Of a stretch of DNA of 64,000 nt, positions 54,992 to 64,000 are shown piece by piece. The first letter of the stretch is position 1. The number at the start of each line of letters is the position of its first letter. The translations under genes were made by a program, and so were the position numbers. The notes beneath the pieces are model-generated. The model was not told the origin of the DNA, searched no databases, and saw only the letters and a program-made list of their open reading frames with translations. Origin of the DNA: Solirubrobacterales bacterium (GTDB lineage: Bacteria > Actinomycetota > Thermoleophilia > Solirubrobacterales > Solirubrobacteraceae). Location of the stretch: contig DAHUYQ010000031.1 of assembly GCA_027315115.1 (NCBI GenBank), positions 1-64,000 on the forward strand. The letters are read 5' to 3'.

Positions 54992-57322
54992 CTAGACCGC
55001 GGCGCCGCCAGGCGTGACGCGGTAGGCGTCGAACACCGACTCGATGTTGCGCAGCTTGGTGATGGCGCTCTTGAGCGTGTGCGTGTCCGGCACCTCGATC
55101 ACGAAGCGGTTCTTGACCATCGGCGGGTTGGACAGGCAGCGCGCTTCCAGGATGTTGGTGCCCGACTCCGAGAAGACGCGGGAGAGATCGGCCAACAGGT
55201 GGTGGCGATCCCAGGCGTCGATCTGCAGTTCGACGACGAAGGAGCTCTCCTGCGGGCCACCCTCCCAGGCGACCTGCGTGAAGCGCTCGGGGCTGCGTCT
55301 CAGCAGCGCGGTGTTGGGACAGTCCTCGCGGTGGATGGTGATCCCGCGACCGAGCGATATGTAGCCGACGATCGGGTCGCCCGGCACCGGCCGGCAGCAC
55401 TTGGCCAGGCGCAGCATCACGTCCTCGACGCCCTGGACCTTGATCCCGTACTGCCCCGATGACCTGGTGGCGCGCCGCCGGCGGCCGCCGACGCGCATCA
55501 TCTCGGCGGCGGGGCCGCCGTCGGCCGCCTCGCCGCGCTTCAGCCGCTGCAGCACCTTGTCCACCACGGCCTTCGGCGAGACCTTCGCGGCGCCGAGCGC
55601 CATGTAGAAGTCGTCCGCTTTGCGGTAGCCGAGATCGCGGATCACGTCCGCCAGCAGCGTGGAGCCGGTGATCTTCTGCGCGGGCAGGCCCGCCTTCTTG
55701 AGGTGTTCCTGCAGCGCCTCGCGGCCGAGGTGCTCGGTGTCCACCCGCGACTCGGCCTTGAACCACTGCTTGATCTTGTTGCGGGCGCGCGTGGTCTTGA
55801 CCAGCGCCAGCCAGTCGCGCGAGGGCCCGCGCTCGCGCTTGGAGGTGATGATCTCGACGATGTCGCCGGAGCGCATCTCGTAGTGCAGCGGAACGATCTT
55901 GCCGTTCACGCGCGCGCCCACGCAGCGGTGCCCGATCTCGGTGTGCACCTCGTAGGCGAAGTCCAGCGGCGTGGCGCCGGCTGCCAGCGCCTTGACCTCG
56001 CCCTTGGGCGTGAAGACGTAGACCTCGTCCTCGAAGAGGTCGTTCTTGAACGTCTTCATGAACTCGCTTGGATCGGAGAGATCCTTCTGCCAGTCCAGCA
56101 TCGAGCGCAGCCAGCGGTGCCTTGCCTGCTCGTCGGGCCCGGTGGCGCGCTTGCCGGCGACGCCTCCCCGCTCCTTGTACATCCAGTGCGCGGCGACCCC
56201 GTACTCGGCCAGCTCGTGCATCTCGTGGGTGCGGATCTGGATCTCCAGCGGCCGTCCCTCCGGCCCGATGATCGTCGTGTGCAGCGACTGGTACATGTTG
56301 AACTTCGGCATCGCGATGAAGTCCTTGAAGCGCCCGGGCAGCGGCTTCCAGAGCGAGTGGATGGCGCCCACCGCGGCGTAGCAGTCCTTCACCGAGTCCA
56401 CGATCACGCGCATCGCGGTGAGGTCGTAGATCTCGTTGAACTCCTTGCCCTTGTGGGTCATCTTCGAGTAGATCGAATAGAAGTGCTTGGCGCGACCTGA
56501 GATCTCGGCGTGGATGCCGAGCGCCTGCAGCTCGCGCGCCAGGTACTCGCCGGCCTCGGCGACGTAGCGTTCGCGACCGGCGCGCTGCTGGGCCACCAGC
56601 GACTTGATCTCCTGGTACTTGCGTGGATGCAGCGTGGCGAAGGCGAGATCCTCGAGCTCCCACTTCATCGCGTGGATGCCGAGGCGATGGGCAATCGGCG
56701 AGTAGATCTCCAGAGTCTCCTTGGCCTTCTCGATCTGCTTCTGCTTCGGCAGCGCGTCGATCGTGCGCATGTTGTGCATACGGTCGGCCAGCTTGATCAG
56801 GATCACCCGTTCGTCGGTGGCCATCGCCACGACCATCTTGCGGTAGTTCTCCGCCTGCGCCTCGTCGCGGGAGGTGAAGGTGATGCCGGTCAGCTTGGTG
56901 ACTCCGTCGACGATCTTGGCGATCGTCTCGCCGAAGCGCTCGCGCACCTCCTCGATCGAGGCGGAGGTGTCCTCGACGGTGTCGTGCAGCAGCGCGGCGC
57001 ACAGCGTCTCGGTATCCAGGCGCATGCCGGCGCAGATCCGCGCCACCCCGACGGGGTGCACGATGAAGTCCTCGCCGGAGCGCCGCCGCTGGTCGGCGTG
57101 GTGCTCGCAGGCGAACACGAAGGCGTCTTCCACGAGCGGCCGGTCGATCTCCACCGAGGAGTCGGGCGCGTGCTCGGAGACGATCGCGAACAGGTCGTCG
57201 AGCAGCCTGCGCTCCAGCTCCGTCAGATGGGCGCGCGCGGCCGGCGCGGACGCCGGCGCCGGCACGGAGCCGCTCGCACCGGCGGGCCGCGATGCGTGTG
57301 TCGGATCGCCGGTGCTCGCCAT
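54992..57322 (-). CDS. rel: Bifunctional (p)ppGpp synthetase/hydrolase
   Basis: 776 aa RelA/SpoT homologue controlling the stringent response. The HD hydrolase domain has HPVGVARICAGM and ALLHDTVEDT. The synthetase domain has MPKFNMYQSLHTTI and LEIQIRTHEMHELAEYGVA. TGS follows (VYVFTPKGEVKALAAGATPL) and a C-terminal ACT domain ends the protein. Both HD and synthetase catalytic residues are present, so it should be bifunctional. The N-terminal 40 residues are Ala/Pro-rich. It lies 9 bases after recJ. Confidence 0.96.
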   Translation of the reverse strand: MASTGDPTHASRPAGASGSVPAPASAPAARAHLTELERRLLDDLFAIVSEHAPDSSVEIDRPLVEDAFVFACEHHADQRRRSGEDFIVHPVGVARICAGMRLDTETLCAALLHDTVEDTSASIEEVRERFGETIAKIVDGVTKLTGITFTSRDEAQAENYRKMVVAMATDERVILIKLADRMHNMRTIDALPKQKQIEKAKETLEIYSPIAHRLGIHAMKWELEDLAFATLHPRKYQEIKSLVAQQRAGRERYVAEAGEYLARELQALGIHAEISGRAKHFYSIYSKMTHKGKEFNEIYDLTAMRVIVDSVKDCYAAVGAIHSLWKPLPGRFKDFIAMPKFNMYQSLHTTIIGPEGRPLEIQIRTHEMHELAEYGVAAHWMYKERGGVAGKRATGPDEQARHRWLRSMLDWQKDLSDPSEFMKTFKNDLFEDEVYVFTPKGEVKALAAGATPLDFAYEVHTEIGHRCVGARVNGKIVPLHYEMRSGDIVEIITSKRERGPSRDWLALVKTTRARNKIKQWFKAESRVDTEHLGREALQEHLKKAGLPAQKITGSTLLADVIRDLGYRKADDFYMALGAAKVSPKAVVDKVLQRLKRGEAADGGPAAEMMRVGGRRRRATRSSGQYGIKVQGVEDVMLRLAKCCRPVPGDPIVGYISLGRGITIHREDCPNTALLRRSPERFTQVAWEGGPQESSFVVELQIDAWDRHHLLADLSRVFSESGTNILEARCLSNPPMVKNRFVIEVPDTHTLKSAITKLRNIESVFDAYRVTPGGAAV

Positions 57323-57331
57323 CCTTCTAGG

Positions 57332-59119
57332 TTACGGCAACGCGAGCGCCAACTGAAGCGGCTGCACGTCCGTGGCGGCCTGCCCGCGGGGCGCCTCCGC
57401 GCTCGCTGCGCCTCGCGCGGCGGGCGCGCCTGTTGCGCCTCGCGCGGCCGGCGCGATCTGCCGCGATACGAGCCGTGGCTCGCAGGCGCCGCGCCATTCG
57501 TTGATCTCCAGCGTGAAGGTCGCGTCGACCGGCTCGCCCTCGGCCACCGGCAGCGTGGCGCCGCTTCCGAAGCGGACCGCCGTGGCGTGCGCGCCGTCTC
57601 CCAGGAGGCGAAAGCGCGCGTGCTTGCCTTCCCCCATCCCCTGCACCTGCGCGACCTCCGCGCCGGCGACCATCAGGCAGACCGTCGGGTTGCCGCGCCC
57701 GAACGGCGCCAGGCGCGCAAGCTCCTCGGCCAGCGGCAGGCCGATGTCGGCGACCGAGACCACCGCGTCGACGCGCTCCGCGGCGATGAGGGCCTCGGCG
57801 TCGATCTCCTGCTCGGCGTGGCGGGCGAACGCCTCCCTGAAGACCTCAAGGCGCTCCCGCTCGATCTCCAGGCCGCAGGCGGCGCGATGCCCGCCGTAGG
57901 CCAGCAGATGGTCGCCGCAGGCGGCGAGGCCGCCGAGCAGATCGAAGCAGGGAATGCTGCGCCCCGATCCGCGGCCGCCGGCACCGTCGAGGCCGACCAG
58001 CACCGCCGGCCGGCCCGTGGCCTCGACGATCCGCGAGGCGACGATCCCCACGACGCCCGCGTGCCATCCCTCGCCGGCCAGCACGTAGCCGGCCGTCGGC
58101 CCCAGCTCCCGCACCTGCGCCTGCGCCTCGAACAGGATGCGCTGCTCGATCTGGCGGCGTTCGCGGTTGCAGCGGTCCAGCTCCTGGGCGAGCTCCGCCG
58201 CGCGCTGCCTGCTCTGGGTCATCAGCAGCTCCAGCGGCGCGGCCGCTGTGAAGAGGCGGCCGGGCGCGTTGATGCGGGGGGCCAGGCCGAAGGCGACCAT
58301 CCGCGCGTCCAGGCGCGCCGGGTCGATCCGCGCCACCTCCATCAGCGCGCGCAGGCCCGGCCGGGCGGTCGAGGCCAGCGCCTTCAGCCCGGCGGCGGCC
58401 AGCGTCCGGTTCTCGCCGAGCAAGTCGACCACGTCGGCGATGCTCGCGAGCGCGACCAGGTCCAGGTCGGGGTCGAGCTCGGCGGGCTCGCGGCCGGCCG
58501 CGCTCCACAGCGCCCGCGTGAGCTTGTGCGCGACCGCCGCGCCGCAGAGGTCGGGACATGGGTAGCCGCACAGGCGCGGGTGCACGATCGGAGCGTCCGG
58601 CAGGCGCCCGTCGGCGCGCGGGGTGTGATGGTCGGTGACGATCGTCTCGACGCCGAGGCTGCGCGCGAGCGCCACCTCCTCCACCGAGGCGATCCCGCAG
58701 TCGACCGTGATCAGCAGCCGCGTGCCGCGCCCGGCGATCTCCTGCACCGCCGCCGCCCGCAGCCCGTAGCCGGCCGCGCGAGGCGGGATGTGCCAGTCGA
58801 CCCGCCCGCCCAGCCGGCGCAGCGCGCCGACCATCAGCGCCGTCGAGCAGACCCCGTCCACGTCGTAGTCGCCGTGGACGGTGATCTGGCCGCCTCGCGC
58901 GATCTCGGCCAGAATCCTCTCCACCGCCTGCTCGATACCCGCAAAGGCATCCGGCGGGTGCTGCTCCTCAGCGGCGAGGAAGCTCGCCGCCGCTCGCGGG
59001 TCGCCGAGCCCGCGTCGCACCAGCACCTGCGCGAGCGTGTCGCCGACGCCGAGCGCCAGCCTCAGCGCGGCCACCTCGGCCGGTGGACACTCGGGTATGT
59101 CGAAGCGGACGCCCTGCAC
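57332..59119 (-). CDS. recJ: Single-stranded-DNA exonuclease RecJ
   Basis: 595 aa DHH-family 5'-3' exonuclease for recombination and mismatch repair. Motif I is HGDYDVDGVCSTAL, motif III is VTDHHTPRADG, and the DHHA1 motif is YGGHRAACGLEIE. It carries a C-terminal OB fold (RFLLLGD-like, RLLGDGAHATAVRFG). The tail is Ala-rich. It precedes rel by 9 bases, a common pairing (secDF-recJ-rel). Confidence 0.94.
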   Translation of the reverse strand: MQGVRFDIPECPPAEVAALRLALGVGDTLAQVLVRRGLGDPRAAASFLAAEEQHPPDAFAGIEQAVERILAEIARGGQITVHGDYDVDGVCSTALMVGALRRLGGRVDWHIPPRAAGYGLRAAAVQEIAGRGTRLLITVDCGIASVEEVALARSLGVETIVTDHHTPRADGRLPDAPIVHPRLCGYPCPDLCGAAVAHKLTRALWSAAGREPAELDPDLDLVALASIADVVDLLGENRTLAAAGLKALASTARPGLRALMEVARIDPARLDARMVAFGLAPRINAPGRLFTAAAPLELLMTQSRQRAAELAQELDRCNRERRQIEQRILFEAQAQVRELGPTAGYVLAGEGWHAGVVGIVASRIVEATGRPAVLVGLDGAGGRGSGRSIPCFDLLGGLAACGDHLLAYGGHRAACGLEIERERLEVFREAFARHAEQEIDAEALIAAERVDAVVSVADIGLPLAEELARLAPFGRGNPTVCLMVAGAEVAQVQGMGEGKHARFRLLGDGAHATAVRFGSGATLPVAEGEPVDATFTLEINEWRGACEPRLVSRQIAPAARGATGAPAARGAASAEAPRGQAATDVQPLQLALALP

Positions 59120-59233
59120 CTCCAGGCACCCTACGGGTCGCCTGAGACGGAACGGCGCCCGCCGCCGCGTGAGAGCCGGAGCTCGCGCCCCGCCTGCGCA
59201 CGGCGCTTGCCGCCGCGAGCGGGTCGAGGGCGC

Positions 59234-59533
59234 TCAGGCGCCGGCGGTCTCGCCGGCGCCCGGCTCTTCGCGCCGCACGCCGAGCAGGTAGCTGAGGCCT
59301 ATGCCGATCAGCGCGCCCGGCACCGCGTAGAGCACGACCGCCAAATCGGTGGCTTTGTTGCCGGGGATCGCCAGTGTCGAGGACTTGACCGCGTAGATGA
59401 TCATGCCGACGATGATCGCGCCCAGCAGAGCGGCGATCAGGGCGCCGACGATGCCGCCCCAGAAGCGGTCGGGCAGCCAGATCGTGAAGTGCCAGATCGC
59501 AAGGCCCATCATCACCCAGCCGAGCATGCCCAT
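59234..59533 (-). CDS. Small membrane protein coupled to secDF
   Basis: 99 aa with three hydrophobic segments: MLGWVMMGLAIWHFTIWL, GGIVGALIAALLGAIIVGMI and LAVVLYAVPGALIGIGLSYL. The glycine-rich middle recalls transglycosylase-associated/GlsB-like small membrane proteins, but the match is weak. Its ATG shares one base with the secDF stop (TGATG), so it is translated right after SecDF. Confidence 0.7.
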   Translation of the reverse strand: MGMLGWVMMGLAIWHFTIWLPDRFWGGIVGALIAALLGAIIVGMIIYAVKSSTLAIPGNKATDLAVVLYAVPGALIGIGLSYLLGVRREEPGAGETAGA

Positions 59534-62500
59534 CAGCGGCTCCTCCCGTGTTTGCGGTTGCGCTGCCGGCGAGCGGACTTGGAGTCCTTGAGCACGACGT
59601 CCTCGGGGGCCGCGTCGGCCGCCGGCGCGGCCGGCTCGCCGCCGGGCTGCTGCTCGCCCTGCGCCTGCTGCTCGGGTTGCTGCGGCGGAACGCCGTTGCG
59701 CTGGCCGCGCGGAGCCTCGCGCGAGGCGAGCGCGGCGCGAGAGCGCCGGCCGCGCGCCGGCGTCGGCTCCTCCTCGATGTCGAGGTCGCGCACGAGCTCG
59801 TCGAACTCCTCCTTGGAGAGCTGCTCGCCGGGCTCCTCGACGCCCAGCATCCCCTGCCTGCGGCGCTTGCGCTGCCGCTCTGGCTCCACTTCGGCGCCGG
59901 CGGCGCTGCCCGCGACCGCGTAGGCCGGCACGGCGCCGAATTCACGCACCAGCCGCACGCGACGGTTGCGGTACACCGGTTCGCGCTCCTTCCAGTGGGT
60001 CAGCACCGGCGAGGCGATGAAGATCGAGGAGTAGGCGCCGGAGGCGATCCCGACGATCAGCGCGAAGGCGAAGTCTTTGAGCGTGGCGCCGCCGAAGATC
60101 AGCAGCGAGACGACGGGCAGCAGCGTGCAGAAGCTCGTGGCCAGCGACCTGGTCAGCACCTCGGACATGGAGCGGTTGACGATCTGGGAGAAGGCGGCGC
60201 GCGGCATGCGCGGCACGTTCTCGCGTATTCGGTCGAAGACGATGATCGTGTCGTACATCGAGTATCCGAGGATCGTCAGGAGCGCGGCAACGGTGGCGCT
60301 CGTCACTTCCCTGCCGGTCAGGGCGTAGACGCCCGAGGTGATCAGCAGGTCGTGCATCAGCGCGATCAGCACAGGCACCGCGTACTTCCACTCGAACCGC
60401 AGCGCGATGTAGGCGGAGATCACCAGCAGCGAGGCGATGATCGCGATCACCGCCGAGTTGGCGATTTCCTGGCCGAAGGACGGCCCAATCGAGCTGGAGT
60501 TGAAGCCGTCGTGCTTGATCCCGTACTTGGCTTCCAGCAGCGATTTGACGGTCTGGAGCTGCTTGGGGTGAAGCTCCTTGACCGAGATCTGGTAGCCGCT
60601 GCCGCCGACGCCCTTTTCTTTGATCGCCTGGACCTGGACGCCTTGGAATTTGGCGGCTTCTAGCGTGGAGGCCACCTGCTGAGGGCTCGGGTGCGAGACC
60701 AGCGCGGTCTCGATGCGGGTGCCGCCGGTGAAGTCGAAGCCGAAGTTGATCCCCTTCGTGCCGATCGCAATCGCGCCGATCAGCAGGATCACGCCCGACA
60801 GCGAGAAGAACCACCGCGAGGCGCCCATGAAGTCGAATTTCCACTCGCGCCTCTTGCCGCCGGCGCCGAGCGCGGAGGGGTGCGTGATCAGGCGCGAATG
60901 GCTCATCGAGGTCAGCGCGGCCTGCGTGGCCAGAACCGCGGTGAACAGAGAGACCAGCGTGCCGATGCCCAGCATGAACGCGAAGCCCTGCACTTCGGCG
61001 GTCGCCAGCGCGAACAGGATGAACGCGGTCATGAACGTGACGACGTTGGCATCCACGATCGCCGCGAAGCCGCGCTTGTAGCCGGCGGCGATGCCGGCCA
61101 CGACCGAGCGTCCGGCGCGTATCTCCTCCTTGACGCGCTCGAAGATCACGATGTTCGCGTCCGCGGCGACGCCGATCGTGAGGACCAGGCCGGCTATGCC
61201 CGGCAGCGTCATCGTGATCGGGATCAGCTTGATCAGCGCGAAGAAGTAGGCGCCGTAGATGACCAGGCCGCCGATCGCGATCAGGCCGAGCATCCGGTAG
61301 AAAAGCAGCAGGAACGCGCAGACGACGATGAAGCCGATCAGACCCGCCTTGACCGCTTCGCTGAGCGCTTCTTTGCCGAGCGTCGCTGAGATCTGCGAGC
61401 TGGACTGCAGTTCGAGCTTGATCGGCAGCGCGCCGGACTGAAGCTCGTTGGCGAGGTTCTGCGCGGTGGTGGCGGTGAAGCCGCCCGTGATCTGCGAGCC
61501 GTTGGTCGCGTCGATGCCTTCCGGGTAGAGCTTGTAGTCGATCGACGGCGCCGTGATGACCTGTTCGTCCAGCACGATCGCGAAGTGCTGCAGGGCGCTT
61601 TCGTGCGAGACGCCGGGGAGCGCCGCTTCTTCGCCGCGTTTGGCGATTTCGCGGGTGACGTTTTCGAAGGTCGAGGCGCCGGAGCCGTTGAAGTTGAAGG
61701 CGACCACCGGCTGCCCCGAGCCGTTTTCGGCTTCCTCGCGCGGATTGGTGATGTCGGTGCCGCTGAGAACCGGATCGTCCCGGAGCACGTAGTAGCTGCT
61801 GGGTTCGGCCTTGATGACCTTGCCTTCCCTGTTTTCTTCCGGGCGCGCGCGGACCACGATCGTGCCGGGCGGGACGAGCACGGGCTTGAGCTTGGTGTGC
61901 AGCTTCGCTTCGTGGCTTGCGGCTTCGAGCTCGGATTCGGTCGCGGTGGGTCCGACGACCGCCGTTTTGGTGCTCGGGTTGAGCAGGTACCACTGTCCGT
62001 AGATGCATTCGGCGTGCGGGACCGTCCCGGCCTTGGCGGCGTTGAGCTCTGGGGTGCAGTCTTCCCGCCATGCCCACGTGGTGTCGTTCTTCCGTAGTTC
62101 GACTGGGCGCTTGGCGGCCCGTTCCACCGCTTCGTACTCGGAGATCCCGGTCACCGCCACGGCCGCGTTGGAGCCGCCCGTCACGCCCGGTTCCGAGGGG
62201 CCCGCCGGCTTGCCGTTGGGGCCGATGACGTTGGTCTCCCAGTCGTAGAAGTGCATCTGCGCGGTTTTGCCGACCTCTTCTTCGGCGCGCTTGGCATCGG
62301 TGACGGCGGGGAGGTTGACGTTGATCTCGTTGTTGCCCGTGCGCAGGATTTCCGGCTGCGCGACGCCGAGCTGATCGACGCGTTTGCGCATGATTTCGAT
62401 CGTCCGGCTCATCGATTCCGAGGTGATCTGCGCCTGCGCGGTGGGCTGAGCCTTGTAGACCAGCGACACGCCGCCTTTCAGGTCTAGGCCGAGCAGGGTC

Positions 62501-62586
62501 GGCTTCAGAGCGATCACAGCCGCGGAGGCTGCGAGCAGCCCCACGACGATCAGCAGCACAAGCGTGTTTCGACGACGGTCTCTCAT
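59533..62586 (-). CDS. secDF: Fused protein translocase SecDF
   Basis: 1017 aa joining SecD and SecF, which use the proton gradient to pull exported proteins. An N-terminal membrane helix is followed by the SecD P1 periplasmic domain and five helices (GIAGLVLTIGVAADANIVIF with the conserved Asp, VVAGIAAGYKRGFAAIVDAN). The SecF half starts near residue 590 (GINFGFDFTGGTRIE, then TLLPVVSLLIFGGATLKDFA). The last ~120 residues are charged low-complexity ending in RRQRNRKHGRSR. Fusion is the usual state in Bacillus and is found in related actinobacteria. Confidence 0.95.
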   Translation of the reverse strand: MRDRRRNTLVLLIVVGLLAASAAVIALKPTLLGLDLKGGVSLVYKAQPTAQAQITSESMSRTIEIMRKRVDQLGVAQPEILRTGNNEINVNLPAVTDAKRAEEEVGKTAQMHFYDWETNVIGPNGKPAGPSEPGVTGGSNAAVAVTGISEYEAVERAAKRPVELRKNDTTWAWREDCTPELNAAKAGTVPHAECIYGQWYLLNPSTKTAVVGPTATESELEAASHEAKLHTKLKPVLVPPGTIVVRARPEENREGKVIKAEPSSYYVLRDDPVLSGTDITNPREEAENGSGQPVVAFNFNGSGASTFENVTREIAKRGEEAALPGVSHESALQHFAIVLDEQVITAPSIDYKLYPEGIDATNGSQITGGFTATTAQNLANELQSGALPIKLELQSSSQISATLGKEALSEAVKAGLIGFIVVCAFLLLFYRMLGLIAIGGLVIYGAYFFALIKLIPITMTLPGIAGLVLTIGVAADANIVIFERVKEEIRAGRSVVAGIAAGYKRGFAAIVDANVVTFMTAFILFALATAEVQGFAFMLGIGTLVSLFTAVLATQAALTSMSHSRLITHPSALGAGGKRREWKFDFMGASRWFFSLSGVILLIGAIAIGTKGINFGFDFTGGTRIETALVSHPSPQQVASTLEAAKFQGVQVQAIKEKGVGGSGYQISVKELHPKQLQTVKSLLEAKYGIKHDGFNSSSIGPSFGQEIANSAVIAIIASLLVISAYIALRFEWKYAVPVLIALMHDLLITSGVYALTGREVTSATVAALLTILGYSMYDTIIVFDRIRENVPRMPRAAFSQIVNRSMSEVLTRSLATSFCTLLPVVSLLIFGGATLKDFAFALIVGIASGAYSSIFIASPVLTHWKEREPVYRNRRVRLVREFGAVPAYAVAGSAAGAEVEPERQRKRRRQGMLGVEEPGEQLSKEEFDELVRDLDIEEEPTPARGRRSRAALASREAPRGQRNGVPPQQPEQQAQGEQQPGGEPAAPAADAAPEDVVLKDSKSARRQRNRKHGRSR

Positions 62587-62597
62587 CCCAGTGCAGA

Positions 62598-63050
62598 CTA
62601 CTTCTCGGGGGTCAGGACGAGCAACAAGCCTCCCTCGTCCTCGTCATAGGCGGGAAAGATGTCGGCCTTCGCGGCGGCCGCCTGGTCGCGCTCGCCGCTG
62701 ACCTGCACGGGCACCTCCAGCGCCCGCACGCCCCACTCCAGCACCTTCTTGACGGGGTCGTCGCCGTTGGAGAACTGCAGCCCCAGCGCCTGTCCGACGT
62801 CCTGGCCGATCACCGCCTCCTCCTCCAGGCCGGTGAAGGCGAAGGAGTTGCGCCCGCAGCCGATCAGGCGGCCCTTGGCGTCGCAGACGAAGAACGCGGC
62901 GTCGGGCGCCGGGTAGTAGTCGTCCAGGAGCTCGAACAGGAACGCGAAGCCGCACTTCTCGCAGCCCTTTGGCCGCCTGGAGAAGCCCGCGTTTCGGTCG
63001 TGGTCGCTTGTCCGGTGCCCGCAGTTGGGGCAGATGTAGGGACGGGTCAT
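62598..63050 (-). CDS. Zinc-ribbon/PAS-domain protein
   Basis: 150 aa. It begins with a four-cysteine ribbon, CPNCGHRTSDHDRN with KGCEKCGFAF. A PAS-like fold follows (AAFFVCDAKGRLIGCGRNSF, VIGQDVGQALGLQF). There is no enzymatic output domain, so it may be a small sensor or an adaptor that binds a partner. It lies between ruvB and secDF on the same strand; the secDF start is 11 bases downstream of its stop. An upstream in-frame start (63179) lies over ruvB and was rejected. Confidence 0.8.
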   Translation of the reverse strand: MTRPYICPNCGHRTSDHDRNAGFSRRPKGCEKCGFAFLFELLDDYYPAPDAAFFVCDAKGRLIGCGRNSFAFTGLEEEAVIGQDVGQALGLQFSNGDDPVKKVLEWGVRALEVPVQVSGERDQAAAAKADIFPAYDEDEGGLLLVLTPEK

Positions 63051-63114
63051 CGACAGACAGAGTAGGGAAGCGGATCGGTGGAAGTCGTCGCCTGTCGCAG
63101 GTATTAGCTGCCGT

Positions 63115-64000
63115 TTAGAACAGGGCGCCGGGCGCGGTGCCTTCGGCCGGAGCCGGCGCCGGCAGCCCGAGGTGCCCATAGGCCGCCGCCGTGGCCACGC
63201 GGCCGCGCGGAGTTCGCTTGATCATGCCCTCCTGCAGCAGGTAGGGCTCGTAGACGTCCTCGATCGTGTCCTGCTCCTCTCCGACCGCGACGGCGAGCGT
63301 GGAGAGCCCGACCGGACCGCCGCCGAAGCGCTCGCAGATCGCGCTCAGGATCTCGCGGTCCAGCCGGTCCAGGCCGCGTTCGTCCACCTCCAGCAGCGTG
63401 AGCGCCTCATGCGCGGCCCGCGCGCCGACCACCCCGTCCAGGCGCACTTCGGCGTAGTCGCGCACGCGCTTGAGCAGCCGGTTGGCGATCCGCGGCGTGC
63501 CCCGGCTGCGCGCCGCGATCGCAAGCGCTCCGTCCTCGTGCAGGCGCACGTCCAGGATCTCGGCCGAGCGCCTCACGATGCTCGCGAGCTCTTCCACGGC
63601 GTAGGGCTGCATCCGCACCTGGATGCCGAAGCGGTCCCGCAGCGGCGTGGTCAAAAGGCCCGTGCGCGTCGTCGCGCCCACCAGCGTGAAGGGCGGCAGG
63701 TCGAGCGTGACCACCCGCGCGCCGGCGCCCTGGCCGACGGTGATCGGCAGCTTGCGGTCCTCCATCGCGGGATAGAACGCCTCCTCGAGCGTACGCGGCA
63801 GCCGGTGGATCTCATCCACGAAGAACACGCTCCTGGGCTCCAGCGCGCTCAGAAACGCCGCAATGTCTCCCTTTCTCTCCAAGGCCGGCCCGGCGGTCTG
63901 CACGAAGGGCACGTCGAGCTCGGTCGCGACGATCTGCGCAAGCGAGGTCTTGCCCAGTCCGGGCGGCCCGGCCAGCAGCATGTGATCAAGCGGCTCCCCC
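63115..64000 (-). CDS. ruvB: Holliday junction branch migration helicase RuvB (5' end cut off)
   Basis: The N-terminus lies beyond base 64000, so 295 codons are visible. They contain Walker [17 protein letters not shown], Walker [10 protein letters not shown], sensor 1 LVGATTRTG, the arginine finger region PLRDRFGIQ and the winged-helix domain ([33 protein letters not shown]). It works with RuvA at Holliday junctions. About 25 extra Ala/Pro residues follow the usual end. Confidence 0.96.
   Translation of the reverse strand, partial: GEPLDHMLLAGPPGLGKTSLAQIVATELDVPFVQTAGPALERKGDIAAFLSALEPRSVFFVDEIHRLPRTLEEAFYPAMEDRKLPITVGQGAGARVVTLDLPPFTLVGATTRTGLLTTPLRDRFGIQVRMQPYAVEELASIVRRSAEILDVRLHEDGALAIAARSRGTPRIANRLLKRVRDYAEVRLDGVVGARAAHEALTLLEVDERGLDRLDREILSAICERFGGGPVGLSTLAVAVGEEQDTIEDVYEPYLLQEGMIKRTPRGRVATAAAYGHLGLPAPAPAEGTAPGALF

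Noticed and set aside
56510..59923. 1137-codon open frame on the plus strand
   Set aside because: It lies antisense to rel, recJ and secDF, has Arg/His/Leu-biased text and no domain motifs. It is a high-GC shadow.

Overview
The window is GC-rich bacterial chromosome. Its gene content and order point to an actinobacterium of the class Thermoleophilia, in the Solirubrobacter/Conexibacter neighbourhood. The supporting features are an actinobacterial integration host factor (mihF) beside gmk and rpoZ, an IF2/YlxR/NusA/RimP block, SecD and SecF as one polypeptide, a tRNA without an encoded CCA, and frequent GTG/TTG starts with 1-8 bp stop/start overlaps. The lineage is inferred from gene style, not from a marker-gene tree.

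Layout. 1-1990 (+): end of a response regulator and its sensor kinase. 1931-31000 (almost all on the minus strand): a long housekeeping stretch. Read in transcription order it holds rnz; the pyrimidine operon pyrR-pyrB-pyrC-hydrolase-carA-carB-pyrK-pyrD; mihF-gmk-rpoZ-coaBC; a TPR protein; rimP-nusA-ylxR-infB-rbfA-nrnA-truB-ribF; and rpsO-pnp-M16 peptidase-dapB-dapA-rnj. A PyrR-binding RNA loop sits over the pyrR ribosome binding site.

31081-48400 is an accessory region that begins at a tRNA-Arg(CCG). A 39-bp direct repeat of the tRNA 3' half at 32478-32516 bounds a 1.4-kb insert carrying a NYN-domain protein and an unknown gene. Next comes a minus-strand four-gene operon (43268 to 32534): SNF2-type helicase with a C-terminal DUF3883 region, DUF1156 adenine methylase, HEPN-DUF499 ATPase, and a DUF5677/SEC-C protein. 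The first three resemble the helicase-methylase-ATPase (Hma-type) anti-phage systems predicted by comparative genomics. Then follows a cluster of toxin-antitoxin genes, several of them broken: an MNT-type nucleotidyltransferase between two small genes, abiEi with a truncated abiEii, a frameshifted relic of a HigB/RelE-like toxin in front of an intact XRE antitoxin, an orphan abiEi, and an intact hicAB pair.

48694-53900: a secreted G1 (glutamic) peptidase, a single ORF joining a sulfotransferase to a type III polyketide synthase, a CtaG-like membrane protein, and threonine synthase preceded by a well-formed SAM-I riboswitch. 53923-64000: a diacylglycerol-kinase-type lipid kinase, then (minus strand) rel, recJ, a small membrane protein, secDF, a zinc-ribbon/PAS protein and the 3' part of ruvB.

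The observations most worth following are the helicase/methylase/ATPase/SEC-C operon, the sulfotransferase-PKS fusion, the tRNA-bounded mini-insert, the riboswitch on thrC, and an apparent ATA start codon for ylxR.
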